Below the pieces are notes generated by a model, which made no database searches, was not told the origin of the DNA, and worked only from the letters and a program-made list of their open reading frames with translations. A stretch of DNA of 39,887 nucleotides from Candidatus Didemnitutus sp. (GTDB lineage: Bacteria; Verrucomicrobiota; Verrucomicrobiia; Opitutales; Opitutaceae). Location of the stretch: NCBI GenBank assembly GCA_023701285.1, contig JAMPXH010000027.1, positions 1 to 39,887 of the forward strand. Reading direction: 5' to 3'. The position numbers and the translations under genes are program-made. Shown piece after piece: positions 31,701-37,912 of the stretch (position 1 is the first letter of the stretch; each line of letters opens with the position of its first letter).

Positions 31701-33932
31701 CTCCGCGACGCCAACGGCGCGCTGCTCACCAATCCCGCCAGCGACACCTTCACGCAGATGCCCCTGGACCCGACGCTGCAGGCCAACTACCGCAACGCCA
31801 CCTGGGTCCTCAACACCAGCATCGCCGGCGCCGTCAACGGCACCTGGACGCCCGCGCTCGCCCCGCTCATCGGCGGCCAGCCCACCTCCCGCACCGTCAC
31901 GACCGGCGCCTCGACCACGCTCTCGGTCTCCGCCGTCGGCATCCCGCAGGTCTCCTACCAGTGGCGCAAGGGCGGCGTCGACATCCCCGGCGCCACGCAA
32001 CCCACGCTCACGCTCACCAACCTCTCCGCGGCCGACGCCGCCAACTACACCGTCGTCGTGACCAACGCCGCCGGCTCCCTCGAGAGCGATCTGGCCACCC
32101 TCAGCGTCGACGGCACCGCCGTGCCGCCCGCGATCACCACCCAGCCCGCCTCCCAGACCGTCACGGAAGGCGAGGGCTTCACCCTCAGCGTCGCCGCCAG
32201 CGGCACCGCGCCCTTCACTTATCAATGGCGCAAGGACGGCGCCGCCATCACCGGCGCGACCTCGACCACCTACACGGTCAGCGCGACGACTCCGCTCGAC
32301 GCCGGCAGCTACACCGTCGACGTCACCAACGCCGGCGGCACCGTCACGAGCGACGCCGCGGTCATCGCGGTCAAAGGCATCGGGGTGATCCGCCCCGGCG
32401 GCTACGCCGCCAACGTCACCGGCGGCGCGGCGGGCGACACCGTCACGGTCAGCACCGCCCTCGCGCTCAAGACCTACGCCGAGTCCGCCACGCCCTACAC
32501 CATCGTCGTCTCCGGCACCATCGACCTCGGCGCCGGCGTGCGCATCAAGCCCAAGTCGAACAAGACCATCCGCGGCGCCACCGTCGCCTCCACCATCCTC
32601 GGCACCATCGAGATCAGCAACGCCAACAACGTCATCATCTCGAACCTGCACATCTCCGCCGACACCGGCGTCGCCGGCGACAACGACGGCATCACCATCA
32701 CCAACTCCACCAACGTCCTCGTCACCAAGTGCAGCATCTACAACTGCACCGACGGCAACCTCGACATCGTGAACGGCTCCGACCTCGTCACCGTTTCCTG
32801 GTGCAAGTTCTACTACACGCGCGACAACGGCCACAACTTCTCCAACCTCATCGGTTCGAGCGACACCGACACCGGCACCGGCGATGGCCGCACGAACTAC
32901 CGCGTCACCTGGCACCACAACTGGTGGACTGGCCTCGCCAAGCAGCGCATGCTCGCCTGCCGCTTCGGCCGCGCCCACATGTATAACAACCTCTGGGACT
33001 GCACCGGCAACGACTACTGCACCGAGTCGCGCAACATCGCCGCCATCCTCTCCGAGCGGAACTACTACCAGGCCGTCAAGAACCCGCTCGCCAAGCGCAC
33101 CTCGCTCCCCACCGACGTCGGCCTGCTCATGACCATCGACAACGTGTTCGACGCCTGCACCGGCACGCAGCTCGTCTCCGCCGACGCGATCTTCACCCCG
33201 CCGTATTCGTATCAACTCAGCGCCGCCGCCGCCGTGCCCGCCCTCGTGCGCGCCGGCGCGGGCAACGTCGCCGTCGATACGCCCGCCGCCTTCGCCGCCA
33301 GCATCGCCGGTCCCGCCGCCGCCGTGCCCGCCGGACAGTCCGCCACGCTCACCGCGCAGCCCAACGGCTTCACGCCCACTTCCTACCAGTGGCGCTTCAA
33401 GAACGTCGCCCTCGCCGGTGCCACCTCCGCCACCCTCACGCTGCCCAGCGTGCAGGAAGCCGACGCCGGCGACTACACCGTCGTCCTCGGCCTGCCCGAA
33501 GGCGCCGCCGTCGTCAGCGCGCCTTACACGCTCACCGCCGGCCCTGCGCTCACCACCGCCGAGGCCTGGCGCATGCAGTATTTCGGCGCGACTGCGGCCA
33601 CCGGCGACGCCGCGGATGCCGCCGATCCCGACGCCGACGGCTTGAGCAACCTGCTTGAATACGCCCTCGGCCTCGATCCGCGCGTCGCCAGCAACGCGAA
33701 CGTTCCCGCCGTGGCCGCGAGCGCCAGCGAGTGGATCTACACCTACACCCGCCCCGCCGACCGCAGCGACCTCACCTACATGGTTGAATATTCGACGACG
33801 CTCACCGGTTGGAACCGCACCGGCATCGTGCACGAGCGCACCGCCACCGGTGCCACGGAGACCTGGCAAGCCCGTCTCCCGCTCAGCACCGGCCCGCACG
33901 TCTTCTTCCGCCTCGAAGTCGCCCGTCCCTGA
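28707..33932 (+). CDS. secreted bifunctional pectin methylesterase (CE8) and pectate lyase (PL1) with Ig-like domains
   Basis: A 1741-residue exported protein. The signal peptide is residues 1-27 (ending SRSLAQ). Then follow an N-terminal beta-sandwich-like region (30-300); three Ig-like repeats (302-563, each with a YQW core and a D.G.Y.V.V.N end); a Big_5-like domain (568-716); a pectinesterase right-handed helix (722-1035); two Ig-like repeats (1053-1222); a PL1 pectate lyase (1227-1506); one Ig-like repeat (1528-1608); and a C-terminal Asp-rich DPDADGLSNLLEYALG domain (1613-1741). Esterase residues are visible: Q858-D859 in YQDTV, D879 in GDVDFLWG and R935 in FLGR. The lyase shows DGNLDIVNGSDLVTVSWCKF and AKQRMLACRFGRAHMYNN. 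De-esterification followed by cleavage in one chain suits pectin breakdown. The frame is open far upstream only as antisense of the kinase, so I chose the ATG at 28707. Confidence 0.93.
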   Translation: MSLSRSLLLGATLLASLLPLAASRSLAQTKVVNDAFTAGSTINSNPANPAVPSPTAIAYQQIATKVLNPAPPVLAANSLRHGIVSTSSGLSHIQALFTNYPVNLANDGDYIEATVTFVSEGGILTAHSNSAVYVGLYDANQVGPMPGGIANSTAAVAGFAQNWQGYVNRYFGPGGGNGFVYRAARGATDGSNQDVVFNFLSSPPRVGSDITSTLTPLVTAAPYTIVYRITRTATGVALSTTLYASDTPTGTPLHTQTNTATGMATTKFDALAVGYRCVASVASVMNIKAIKVVTTGATTIVPEILAPPLSLTKSLGETVEFSVQADGGAGTTLTYQWFKGAEPISGATAASYTIAAAALADAGNYTVVVTSPAGSTTSAVATLDVTTGAVAPAILVEPQGATILVGGTHTFTTAANGTSPLAYQWQRSTNGGTDWTDIPSATATSYTLAGATLGDAALYRAVVTNGQGSATSAAVALVVNQAPQITVQPVGGSIALGGSLTLSVTATGTPAPTYQWRKNGTPIDGATSSTFTISGATGADTGGYTVVVSNVVSSVTSATAAVGVLSPTLAPTAFTPTAAAGGRNPDTRLTIAFNESLSVGVSGVIRIHNAADHSVVDTIDLVAGTTLRDSLRAGNALSTQLLPVQKKPIGGIPNDFNYYPITVSGNTATIHPRNGVLAYGQTYYVTIEPGAFVNASGETFAGLSDPQAWRFSIKASGPAAGTTTLRVAADGSADFDTIQAALDFIPANNTTPTLIHVKSGTYFEMVGFQQKHNVTILGEHVDGTVLVYPNNNTFNSVSGVYHRATLVAQSVRDFTLANLTIINSTPQNGTQAEALVLNGASATIGRNIVTNCKFYSYQDTVQFNKQTYVNDSVIHGDVDFLWGDGPAFIENCDIRFLRSAGYLTQIRNSAANHGYVFVNCRFTAPADITGVFLGRIDPNSFPASEVVILDSTFGDATQNAFLATATGAVGSNYAAGWWRLDGTTNTNNAGNVRYWTDNLRDANGALLTNPASDTFTQMPLDPTLQANYRNATWVLNTSIAGAVNGTWTPALAPLIGGQPTSRTVTTGASTTLSVSAVGIPQVSYQWRKGGVDIPGATQPTLTLTNLSAADAANYTVVVTNAAGSLESDLATLSVDGTAVPPAITTQPASQTVTEGEGFTLSVAASGTAPFTYQWRKDGAAITGATSTTYTVSATTPLDAGSYTVDVTNAGGTVTSDAAVIAVKGIGVIRPGGYAANVTGGAAGDTVTVSTALALKTYAESATPYTIVVSGTIDLGAGVRIKPKSNKTIRGATVASTILGTIEISNANNVIISNLHISADTGVAGDNDGITITNSTNVLVTKCSIYNCTDGNLDIVNGSDLVTVSWCKFYYTRDNGHNFSNLIGSSDTDTGTGDGRTNYRVTWHHNWWTGLAKQRMLACRFGRAHMYNNLWDCTGNDYCTESRNIAAILSERNYYQAVKNPLAKRTSLPTDVGLLMTIDNVFDACTGTQLVSADAIFTPPYSYQLSAAAAVPALVRAGAGNVAVDTPAAFAASIAGPAAAVPAGQSATLTAQPNGFTPTSYQWRFKNVALAGATSATLTLPSVQEADAGDYTVVLGLPEGAAVVSAPYTLTAGPALTTAEAWRMQYFGATAATGDAADAADPDADGLSNLLEYALGLDPRVASNANVPAVAASASEWIYTYTRPADRSDLTYMVEYSTTLTGWNRTGIVHERTATGATETWQARLPLSTGPHVFFRLEVARP
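33711..33735 (+). repeat. REP left arm inside the pectinase coding sequence (VAASASEW)
   Basis: These 25 bases are identical to 19282-19306, the left arm of an intergenic palindromic repeat. In the pectinase frame they encode VAASASEW near residue 1669, between the DGLSNLLEYALG segment and the final beta-strands. The right arm is absent. Confidence 0.75.
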
Positions 33933-33979
33933 ACGTCCCACGCCCAACGTAGGCATCTCCCCCGCCTGAACAGAAGGTG

Positions 33980-34023
33980 GGGCGAATCCTCCGGCTGAGC
34001 CGGATTGACGAACGGCTCATCGG
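33980..34023 (+). repeat. 44-bp direct repeat, copy 1
   Basis: Starts GGGCGAATCCTCCGGCTGAG and ends CGAACGGCTCATCGG. It matches 34166-34209 at 42 of 44 positions and contains the small palindrome CCGGCTGAGCCGG. Confidence 0.85.
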
Positions 34024-34165
34024 GGACACCTCACTCGTCCGCCCCCCCAACGCCCGCGCATTACACTCCGACGTAGGCAGCGCGCTCGCTCGCGCCCCTT
34101 AAGCGCCCGCTCGCGCTTGCTCGCGCGCACCGAAAATTTCGCCGCGACCGCTGGACGGGAGGGTA

Positions 34166-34209
34166 GGGCGAATCCTCCGGCTGAGCCGAATTGGCGAACG
34201 GCTCATCGG
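34166..34209 (+). repeat. 44-bp direct repeat, copy 2
   Basis: Two substitutions from copy 1 (G to A in the palindrome arm and A to G in TGACG). The two copies are 186 bp apart, in the same orientation. Function unknown; probably a dispersed intergenic repeat. Confidence 0.85.
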
Positions 34210-34349
34210 CACGATTCGCCCGCTTTGCCGCCGCCGGCTTTCATCCGCCCCGTGCTGCGCAACCCTGCTCGCCGGTCTTGCCGACGCGCGATGCCCCGCG
34301 TTGCACCAGCCCCGAAAAGGGTGGGGGCCTCAGCCGGGATCGTGCAGGA

Positions 34350-34407
34350 GGTGGGCGTCGGTGTCCCTACCGACGCCTGTCGCCGTTGGGACAGCGGCGA
34401 CCACCCA
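34350..34407. repeat. double-hairpin palindromic repeat related to 16432-16520
   Basis: GTCGGTGTCCCTACCGAC and GTCGCCGTTGGGACAGCGGCGAC are two adjacent hairpins, bounded outside by GGTGGGCG and CGACCACCC. The second hairpin shares the GTCGCCGYTG...CAGCGGCGAC core of the element upstream of ispG. Confidence 0.6.
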
Positions 34408-34496
34408 ATTGTCAGGAACTCATCAGTCGGGAATCGCGTCCAACTGCAGGAGTCCGCCTCAGCGCTGACATCGCTGCATGAGCGGCGCCCCCGGCC

Positions 34497-35879
34497 TCAC
34501 GCCCGGTCCAACGGGCTCCGCACGCCCAGCCCGGGCTTCTGCATCACATGGGTGTAGATCTGCGTCGTCTCCACGCTGGCGTGCCCCATGAGTTCCTGGA
34601 CGGTGCGGATGTCGGTCCCGGCTTCGAGCAGATGCGTGGCAAAGCTATGCCGGAACACATGCGGCGTGACGCGCTTGTTCGTGCCCGAGCGCTCGGTCGC
34701 CCGTTTGACGATGCGCTGAAACGTCGTGTCGCTCAGATGATGACGCCGCACGATGCCACTGCCCGGATCGCGCGACAGTTCCTTGGCTGGAAACACCCAT
34801 TGCCACTCCCAGCGCTCGCCCGCCTTCGGATATTTGCGGGCGAGACCTTCCGGTAGCCACACGCCGGCACAACCTGCCTCACGATCCGCTTCCCATTGTT
34901 GCTGCAGCCGCGCCAGGTGCGCCTGCAGCCGCGGTTGCAACGCCTCCGGCAGTATCGTGACGCGGTCCTTGTCGCCCTTGCCGCCGAGCACTCGCAGCTG
35001 ATTGCGTGCGAAGTCCAGATGATGCACGCGCAGACGCAGCAATTCCATCAGGCGCAACCCGGCGCCATACGCGAGTTCGACCATCAAGAGCGGCGTCCCT
35101 TCCAGTTGCGCGAAGAGCGCGCGGCATTCGCCGTTCGTCAGCACCGTCGGCAAGCGCCGCTTCGGATGGGCACGCGTGAACTGCATTGCGCCCAAACTCC
35201 GTGACAACGCGTGCTCCATCAAAAACACGAGTGCATTCAACGCCTGCTTCTGCGCCGACGGACTCGCACGGCCGTTCACCGCCAGCGCCGACAAAAACGC
35301 GGCGACCTCCTCACCGCTCGCCGCGTAAGGCGAGCGCGGCGCGATAAATCGCGCGAACCGCACCGCCCACTCGCGATAGGTCTGCTCGGTGCGCCACAGG
35401 AACCCGCGCTCGCGAATCGCCTTGATCAGCGCGCGCTCCCACGGCTCGCCGCCCGGATCGTCTGCCGCCTTCGGCGGTGGCGCCGAATTGCGGTAGCGGC
35501 GCTCGTCCCGAGCGCCATCCGATTTCCGGTGGCGGACTGTCTCCGCGTTACCACGGTGGTCGCCGCCGTCCTCGGCGGCGATCGGTGTCCGATCTTCCCC
35601 TGCAACCTCCGCCTTCAACTGGCGCGGGGAGCCCTCGCGCATCCGCACCGTTCCTTCGCGATAGAACCACCGCAACGCCTCGCGGGCGGGTGCCCGGGAG
35701 AGTTTTTCCCGCACCTCGAGATACTGCTTTGCCAACGCCGCTGTCGCCGGTGAGCGCGCTTCCTTGCAGTGCTTGAGAAACGAGAGGATTTCGCGACGAA
35801 ATGCCTCCCGCCGATTTCCGTCCATGCCGGCCTGAGCCAGCACCACCTTCCAGTTCGGGAAAGAAATAGGGCCATTCAT
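34497..35879 (-). CDS. intI: integron integrase (tyrosine recombinase) with N-terminal extension
   Basis: A 460-residue recombinase that exchanges cassettes between attC and attI. Catalytic residues are R276 (GAGLRLMELL), K301 (GGKGDKDR), H407/R410 (HVFRHSFATHLL), H433 (LMGHASVETT) and Y442 (IYTHV). The IntI-specific insert is clear: LPEGLARKYPKAGERWEWQW then VFP, and the terminus GVRSPLD is typical. Usual IntI length is 320-340. The extra 145 residues comprise a helical SAM-like segment (about 1-80: FLKHCKEARSPATAALAKQY, LEVREKLSRAPAREALRWFY) and a polar linker (85-145). The linker DNA (35465-35580) contains three palindromes resembling the window's REP elements. I chose the ATG at 35879; the frame extends to 35960 but only through the attI repeats. 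Translation starts next to TGTAAAA repeats. Confidence 0.95.
   Translation of the reverse strand: MNGPISFPNWKVVLAQAGMDGNRREAFRREILSFLKHCKEARSPATAALAKQYLEVREKLSRAPAREALRWFYREGTVRMREGSPRQLKAEVAGEDRTPIAAEDGGDHRGNAETVRHRKSDGARDERRYRNSAPPPKAADDPGGEPWERALIKAIRERGFLWRTEQTYREWAVRFARFIAPRSPYAASGEEVAAFLSALAVNGRASPSAQKQALNALVFLMEHALSRSLGAMQFTRAHPKRRLPTVLTNGECRALFAQLEGTPLLMVELAYGAGLRLMELLRLRVHHLDFARNQLRVLGGKGDKDRVTILPEALQPRLQAHLARLQQQWEADREAGCAGVWLPEGLARKYPKAGERWEWQWVFPAKELSRDPGSGIVRRHHLSDTTFQRIVKRATERSGTNKRVTPHVFRHSFATHLLEAGTDIRTVQELMGHASVETTQIYTHVMQKPGLGVRSPLDRA
35465..35580. repeat. palindromic repeats within the integrase linker
   Basis: Three hairpins occur in frame: CCGCC/GGCGG (about 35465-35477), GGCGCTC/GAGCGCC (35498-35516) and CGCCGCCG/CGGCGGCG (35561-35580). 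The last is preceded by GGTGGT, like the repeat at 16432. They encode the low-complexity linker at about residues 100-140, between the extra N-terminal domain and the recombinase. Confidence 0.6.
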
Positions 35880-36050
35880 GATGTAAAATGGCCCGTGTAA
35901 AAAGTGAGGTTTTTGTCGGAGGTGAACGCAACCGCAAAAAACTTCACGTTCCCATAACACCCTTGAACATCAGTTGTTTTCCGGCAAGGTTGATGCAGCG
36001 GGCCAAACCAAAGTGAGGTTTTTCACTGAATCTGAATAACACTGATCGGC
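35880..36050 (+). other. attI: attI region with integrase-proximal repeats
   Basis: The stretch between intI and cassette 1. The crossover core is GATCGGC at 36044-36050, with the cut expected between G and ATCGGC. A 14-bp direct repeat AAAGTGAGGTTTTT lies at 35901-35914 and 36010-36023, and an inverted, imperfect copy (AAAAAACTTCAC) at 35936-35947. Direct repeats beside the crossover are the known mark of attI sites, where they bind the integrase. The cassette promoter Pc is expected here or within intI, but I could not place it with confidence. Confidence 0.75.
35882..35902. promoter_or_regulatory. paired TGTAAAA motifs at the integrase start
   Basis: TGTAAAA occurs at 35882-35888 and 35896-35902, a 14-bp period, immediately upstream of the intI ATG. 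The position suits a ribosome-proximal operator or an integrase binding site. What binds here is not known. Confidence 0.4.
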
Positions 36051-36059
36051 GGAAGAAAG

Positions 36060-36401
36060 ATGAAGAGCGAATCGAAAGCACTGATTGCCGCGTGGGGCTA
36101 CATTGCGATGGGAACGCTTTCAGCGAGCATCTTCTTGCCTGGTGTGATCGATTCTCTGCCGAACGGGATGACGATTGGCGTTTTTGCAGCTTTGGGTTTC
36201 ATCGTGTTCGGTTGTTGGAGCATCATATTCGGACTGAGCCGCCTATTTATGCCAGCCGCCGATCGCGGGAAATGGTTTGCGGAGTTTCAGCAGCAGGAGA
36301 AGAAGATTAGAGGCGGAAGCCCTCGCACCGTTATTATCTTGGGCTGTATTGCCATCGCCTTGCTCGGGGGCGCGTCGACCTATTTTCTTTGGTTTTTTTG
36401 A
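36060..36401 (+). CDS. integron cassette 1: small predicted membrane protein, unknown function
   Basis: 113 residues, not recognised. Three hydrophobic segments are visible (about 10-30, 37-62 and 90-112); the loop between the last two is basic (RGKWFAEFQQQEKKIRGG). The C-terminus is aromatic (STYFLWFF). The ATG follows the crossover site by 15 nt and the built-in GGAAG/AAAG serves as ribosome binding site. The first 26 bases of the cassette core and start are identical to those of cassette 4, so both proteins begin MKS. Composition is clearly less GC-rich than the chromosome. Confidence 0.8.
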   Translation: MKSESKALIAAWGYIAMGTLSASIFLPGVIDSLPNGMTIGVFAALGFIVFGCWSIIFGLSRLFMPAADRGKWFAEFQQQEKKIRGGSPRTVIILGCIAIALLGGASTYFLWFF

Positions 36402-36412
36402 GTCCCGAAGAA

Positions 36413-36547
36413 GCCGATCCAGGCGCCACAGCAGCAACGCCCTTGATCTCACCTGATTCGCTGATGTCATCTCCGCTCAACATGGCCCAGTCATTCAAAA
36501 GAGTCGGCTTGCCGCTCAGCGGGCGTGGCTGATCTGAAACGATGGGC
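36413..36547 (+). other. attC: attC site of cassette 1 (135 bp)
   Basis: R'' is GCCGATC (36413-36419), the reverse complement of this cassette's own 5' heptamer GATCGGC. Inner arms AACGCCC and GGGCGT pair. It ends at R' GATGGGC (36541-36547), whose last six bases belong to cassette 2. Confidence 0.92.
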
Positions 36548-36555
36548 GAAGAAAG

Positions 36556-36906
36556 ATGATCCTAGCAGCACTTCCAGTCGTCGTGTTCTTGGCTGCAATG
36601 CCTGTCCTTTATCGCGCGCTCGTCTGCAATGACCGCGTCCTTGAAGGGCTCTACAGGAATCATCGGGACATTTGGTTTAGAATCGGCAGCCCAAGAGGCT
36701 GGAGCTGGCGGTCGCCGGAAGACCGTGGCCACTTCCCGCAGATGGTTATCAATCTCCGCTCCGCACCTCCGGTTTGGCTGGAGCAGGCACCTGAGCTCGA
36801 AATCGAATATTCCACCGGCCAGCGCATGACGAAGATTTGGAGCTATGTGGCGATGCCATTATTTGCGGTGAGCATAGTCATAGTCGCAGTCGCTGGTTTC
36901 AGATGA
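36556..36906 (+). CDS. integron cassette 2: small predicted membrane protein, unknown function
   Basis: 116 residues, not recognised. A hydrophobic N-terminus (LAALPVVVFLAAMPVLY) and a hydrophobic C-terminus (about 95-115) flank a polar, Trp/Arg-rich middle (RIGSPRGWSWRSPEDR). This suggests a hairpin membrane protein with a soluble loop of about 75 residues. The cassette is 497 bp, exactly the length of cassette 1, although the proteins are unrelated. Start ATG is 14 nt after the crossover with GAAGAAAG upstream. Confidence 0.8.
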   Translation: MILAALPVVVFLAAMPVLYRALVCNDRVLEGLYRNHRDIWFRIGSPRGWSWRSPEDRGHFPQMVINLRSAPPVWLEQAPELEIEYSTGQRMTKIWSYVAMPLFAVSIVIVAVAGFR

Positions 36907-36909
36907 AGA

Positions 36910-37044
36910 GCCCATCCAGACCGCCAGAGAACAACGCGCGGGATGTGACCTGAATCGTATGTGCCTTCTCCGCTCAACATCTCCAGTAGTTCAAAAGGGC
37001 TCACTCCACGCTCGCCCGCGCGTGTCTCATCGGTGACGTTCGGC
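36910..37044 (+). other. attC: attC site of cassette 2 (135 bp)
   Basis: R'' is GCCCATC (36910-36916), the reverse complement of this cassette's 5' heptamer GATGGGC. Inner arms ACGCGCGGG and CCCGCGCGT pair perfectly. It ends at R' GTTCGGC (37038-37044), a match to the GTTRRRY-type core with one deviation. Confidence 0.92.
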
Positions 37045-37049
37045 AAAGA

Positions 37050-37280
37050 ATGGAAAGTTTCGCTTACGGTTTTGCCTTCCTAATCACGGTCGCCGTGGTT
37101 TCCGGCGGGGTCGCCATAGTAGGGACACGCGCCGGTAAGCTGCCGCGGCACAGTGGAGGGTTCGTTGTTCGGACGAAGGAGCCACGCACCTTTGCGTTTC
37201 ATCTCGTCTGCTTTAGCTCGGTAAGCGTCGTGGCTATTGCTTGCGCAATCCGATTAGCGGTGTGGGCGAGCGCGAAATGA
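37050..37280 (+). CDS. integron cassette 3: small predicted membrane protein, unknown function
   Basis: 76 residues, not recognised. Two hydrophobic segments (about 5-26 and 50-72) flank a basic loop (GTRAGKLPRHSGGFVVRTKEP). The gene nearly fills the 355-bp cassette. The ATG lies 11 nt after the crossover with only a weak AAAGA ribosome binding site. Confidence 0.78.
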   Translation: MESFAYGFAFLITVAVVSGGVAIVGTRAGKLPRHSGGFVVRTKEPRTFAFHLVCFSSVSVVAIACAIRLAVWASAK

Positions 37281-37287
37281 AGAACGA

Positions 37288-37399
37288 GCCGAACCAGCCG
37301 CCACAGCGCAACGCGGGCAGCCGTCCGTCTTCGGGCGATTCACCCGCATCCGCAACTCCGTCCTCGTTTGGCCCGCGTGGCTGATCTGGAACGATCGGC
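37288..37399 (+). other. attC: attC site of cassette 3 (112 bp)
   Basis: R'' is GCCGAAC (37288-37294), the reverse complement of the 5' heptamer GTTCGGC. Inner arms ACGCGGGC and GCCCGCGT pair. It ends at R' GATCGGC (37393-37399). It is 23 bp shorter than the others, in the central loop. Confidence 0.92.
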
Positions 37400-37408
37400 G
37401 GAAGAAAG

Positions 37409-37651
37409 ATGAAGAGCGCAGCACCATCGAAAGGCCGGCTTGAGATGCGTTACCACGGCAGGATTGCGCTTGGATGCGCTTTTCTGTGTTTCGCGGCCGG
37501 CGCAGTGTGGCCGGAAGAGTTCGGTGGCTGCGCGCGTGATGTATTGACGGGTGAGTGGATTTCTACCCGCACATATGGGACAGCCATTTTGTGGAGCGTT
37601 GGCTTGGCGCTCACAGTAATTGCCGCGTTTTCCGTGAAACGAGCCCGTTGA
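37409..37651 (+). CDS. integron cassette 4: small predicted membrane protein, unknown function
   Basis: 80 residues, not recognised. A first hydrophobic segment (about 18-34) and a second (about 57-75) flank a short loop with two cysteine-containing turns (FGGCARDVLTGEWIS). The C-terminus is basic (VKRAR). Start context is identical to cassette 1. An internal ATG at residue 13 (MRYHGR) is an alternative start. Confidence 0.78.
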   Translation: MKSAAPSKGRLEMRYHGRIALGCAFLCFAAGAVWPEEFGGCARDVLTGEWISTRTYGTAILWSVGLALTVIAAFSVKRAR

Positions 37652-37659
37652 AGAAAGAG

Positions 37660-37694
37660 GCCGATCCAGCAGCCAGAGACAACGCGCGGGAAGT
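37660..37694 (+). other. attC: left half of the attC site of cassette 4, right half lost
   Basis: R'' GCCGATC (37660-37666) is the reverse complement of the cassette 4 start heptamer, and the L'' arm ACGCGCGGG follows. The expected partner CCCGCGCGT and R' are missing; at GTGATC the sequence departs from the attC consensus into an unrelated gene tail. Confidence 0.8.
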
Positions 37695-37695
37695 G

Positions 37696-37764
37696 ATCGG
37701 TTGGTATTTCGTCACCCCTTGGCGCATCTATGAGATTGCCGCCACGCATACGCGGGTGTCCTGA
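37696..37764 (+). pseudogene. 3' tail of a decayed cassette gene
   Basis: The frame ending at the TGA at 37762-37764 encodes a tail close to WYFVTPWRIYEIAATHTRVS. That stop lies 7 bp before the next R'', the same spacing seen after intact cassette genes. The 5' part of the gene, its crossover site and the right half of the preceding attC are gone, so a deletion probably fused two cassettes. Confidence 0.5.
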
Positions 37765-37771
37765 AAGCAGA

Positions 37772-37906
37772 GGCGATCCAGCCGCCACAGCACAACGCCC
37801 TTGCTCTCACCTAAATCGCCCATGTCATCTCCGCTCAACATGGCCCGGTCATTCAAAAGAGACGGCTCGCCCGCTCGGCGGGCGTGGCTGATCTGAATCG
37901 TTGGGC
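37772..37906 (+). other. attC: attC site of the decayed cassette (135 bp)
   Basis: R'' is GGCGATC (37772-37778) and R' is GTTGGGC (37900-37906), a perfect GTTRRRY core. Body sequence is nearly the same as attC1, including length. Its matching 5' heptamer is not found upstream, as expected if the cassette start was deleted. Confidence 0.85.
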
Positions 37907-37912
37907 AAATCA

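Larger units (their letters stand above)
33933..34496. other. 564-bp non-coding spacer rich in repeats
   Basis: No credible gene. It lies between the pectinase (+) and the integron integrase (-), which converge on it. It holds two copies of a 44-bp repeat, GCTCGCGC-rich runs near 34080-34130, and a double hairpin of the 16432 family at 34350-34407. Confidence 0.7.

Noticed and set aside
28790-33930. CRISPR-like or tandem DNA repeat array in the pectinase
   Set aside because: The recurring pattern is protein-level Ig-like domains of about 85 residues with diverged DNA, not short identical repeats with spacers.
28710-33956. Minus-strand open frame of about 1748 codons opposite the pectinase
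   Set aside because: Gly/Asp/Val-rich antisense of repetitive Ig-like sequence; no recognisable protein features.
35946-35972. LexA/SOS box upstream of intI
   Set aside because: The GTTC...GAAC dyad here has a 13-bp spacer that fits neither the CTGT-N8-ACAG nor the GAAC-N4-GTTY consensus.
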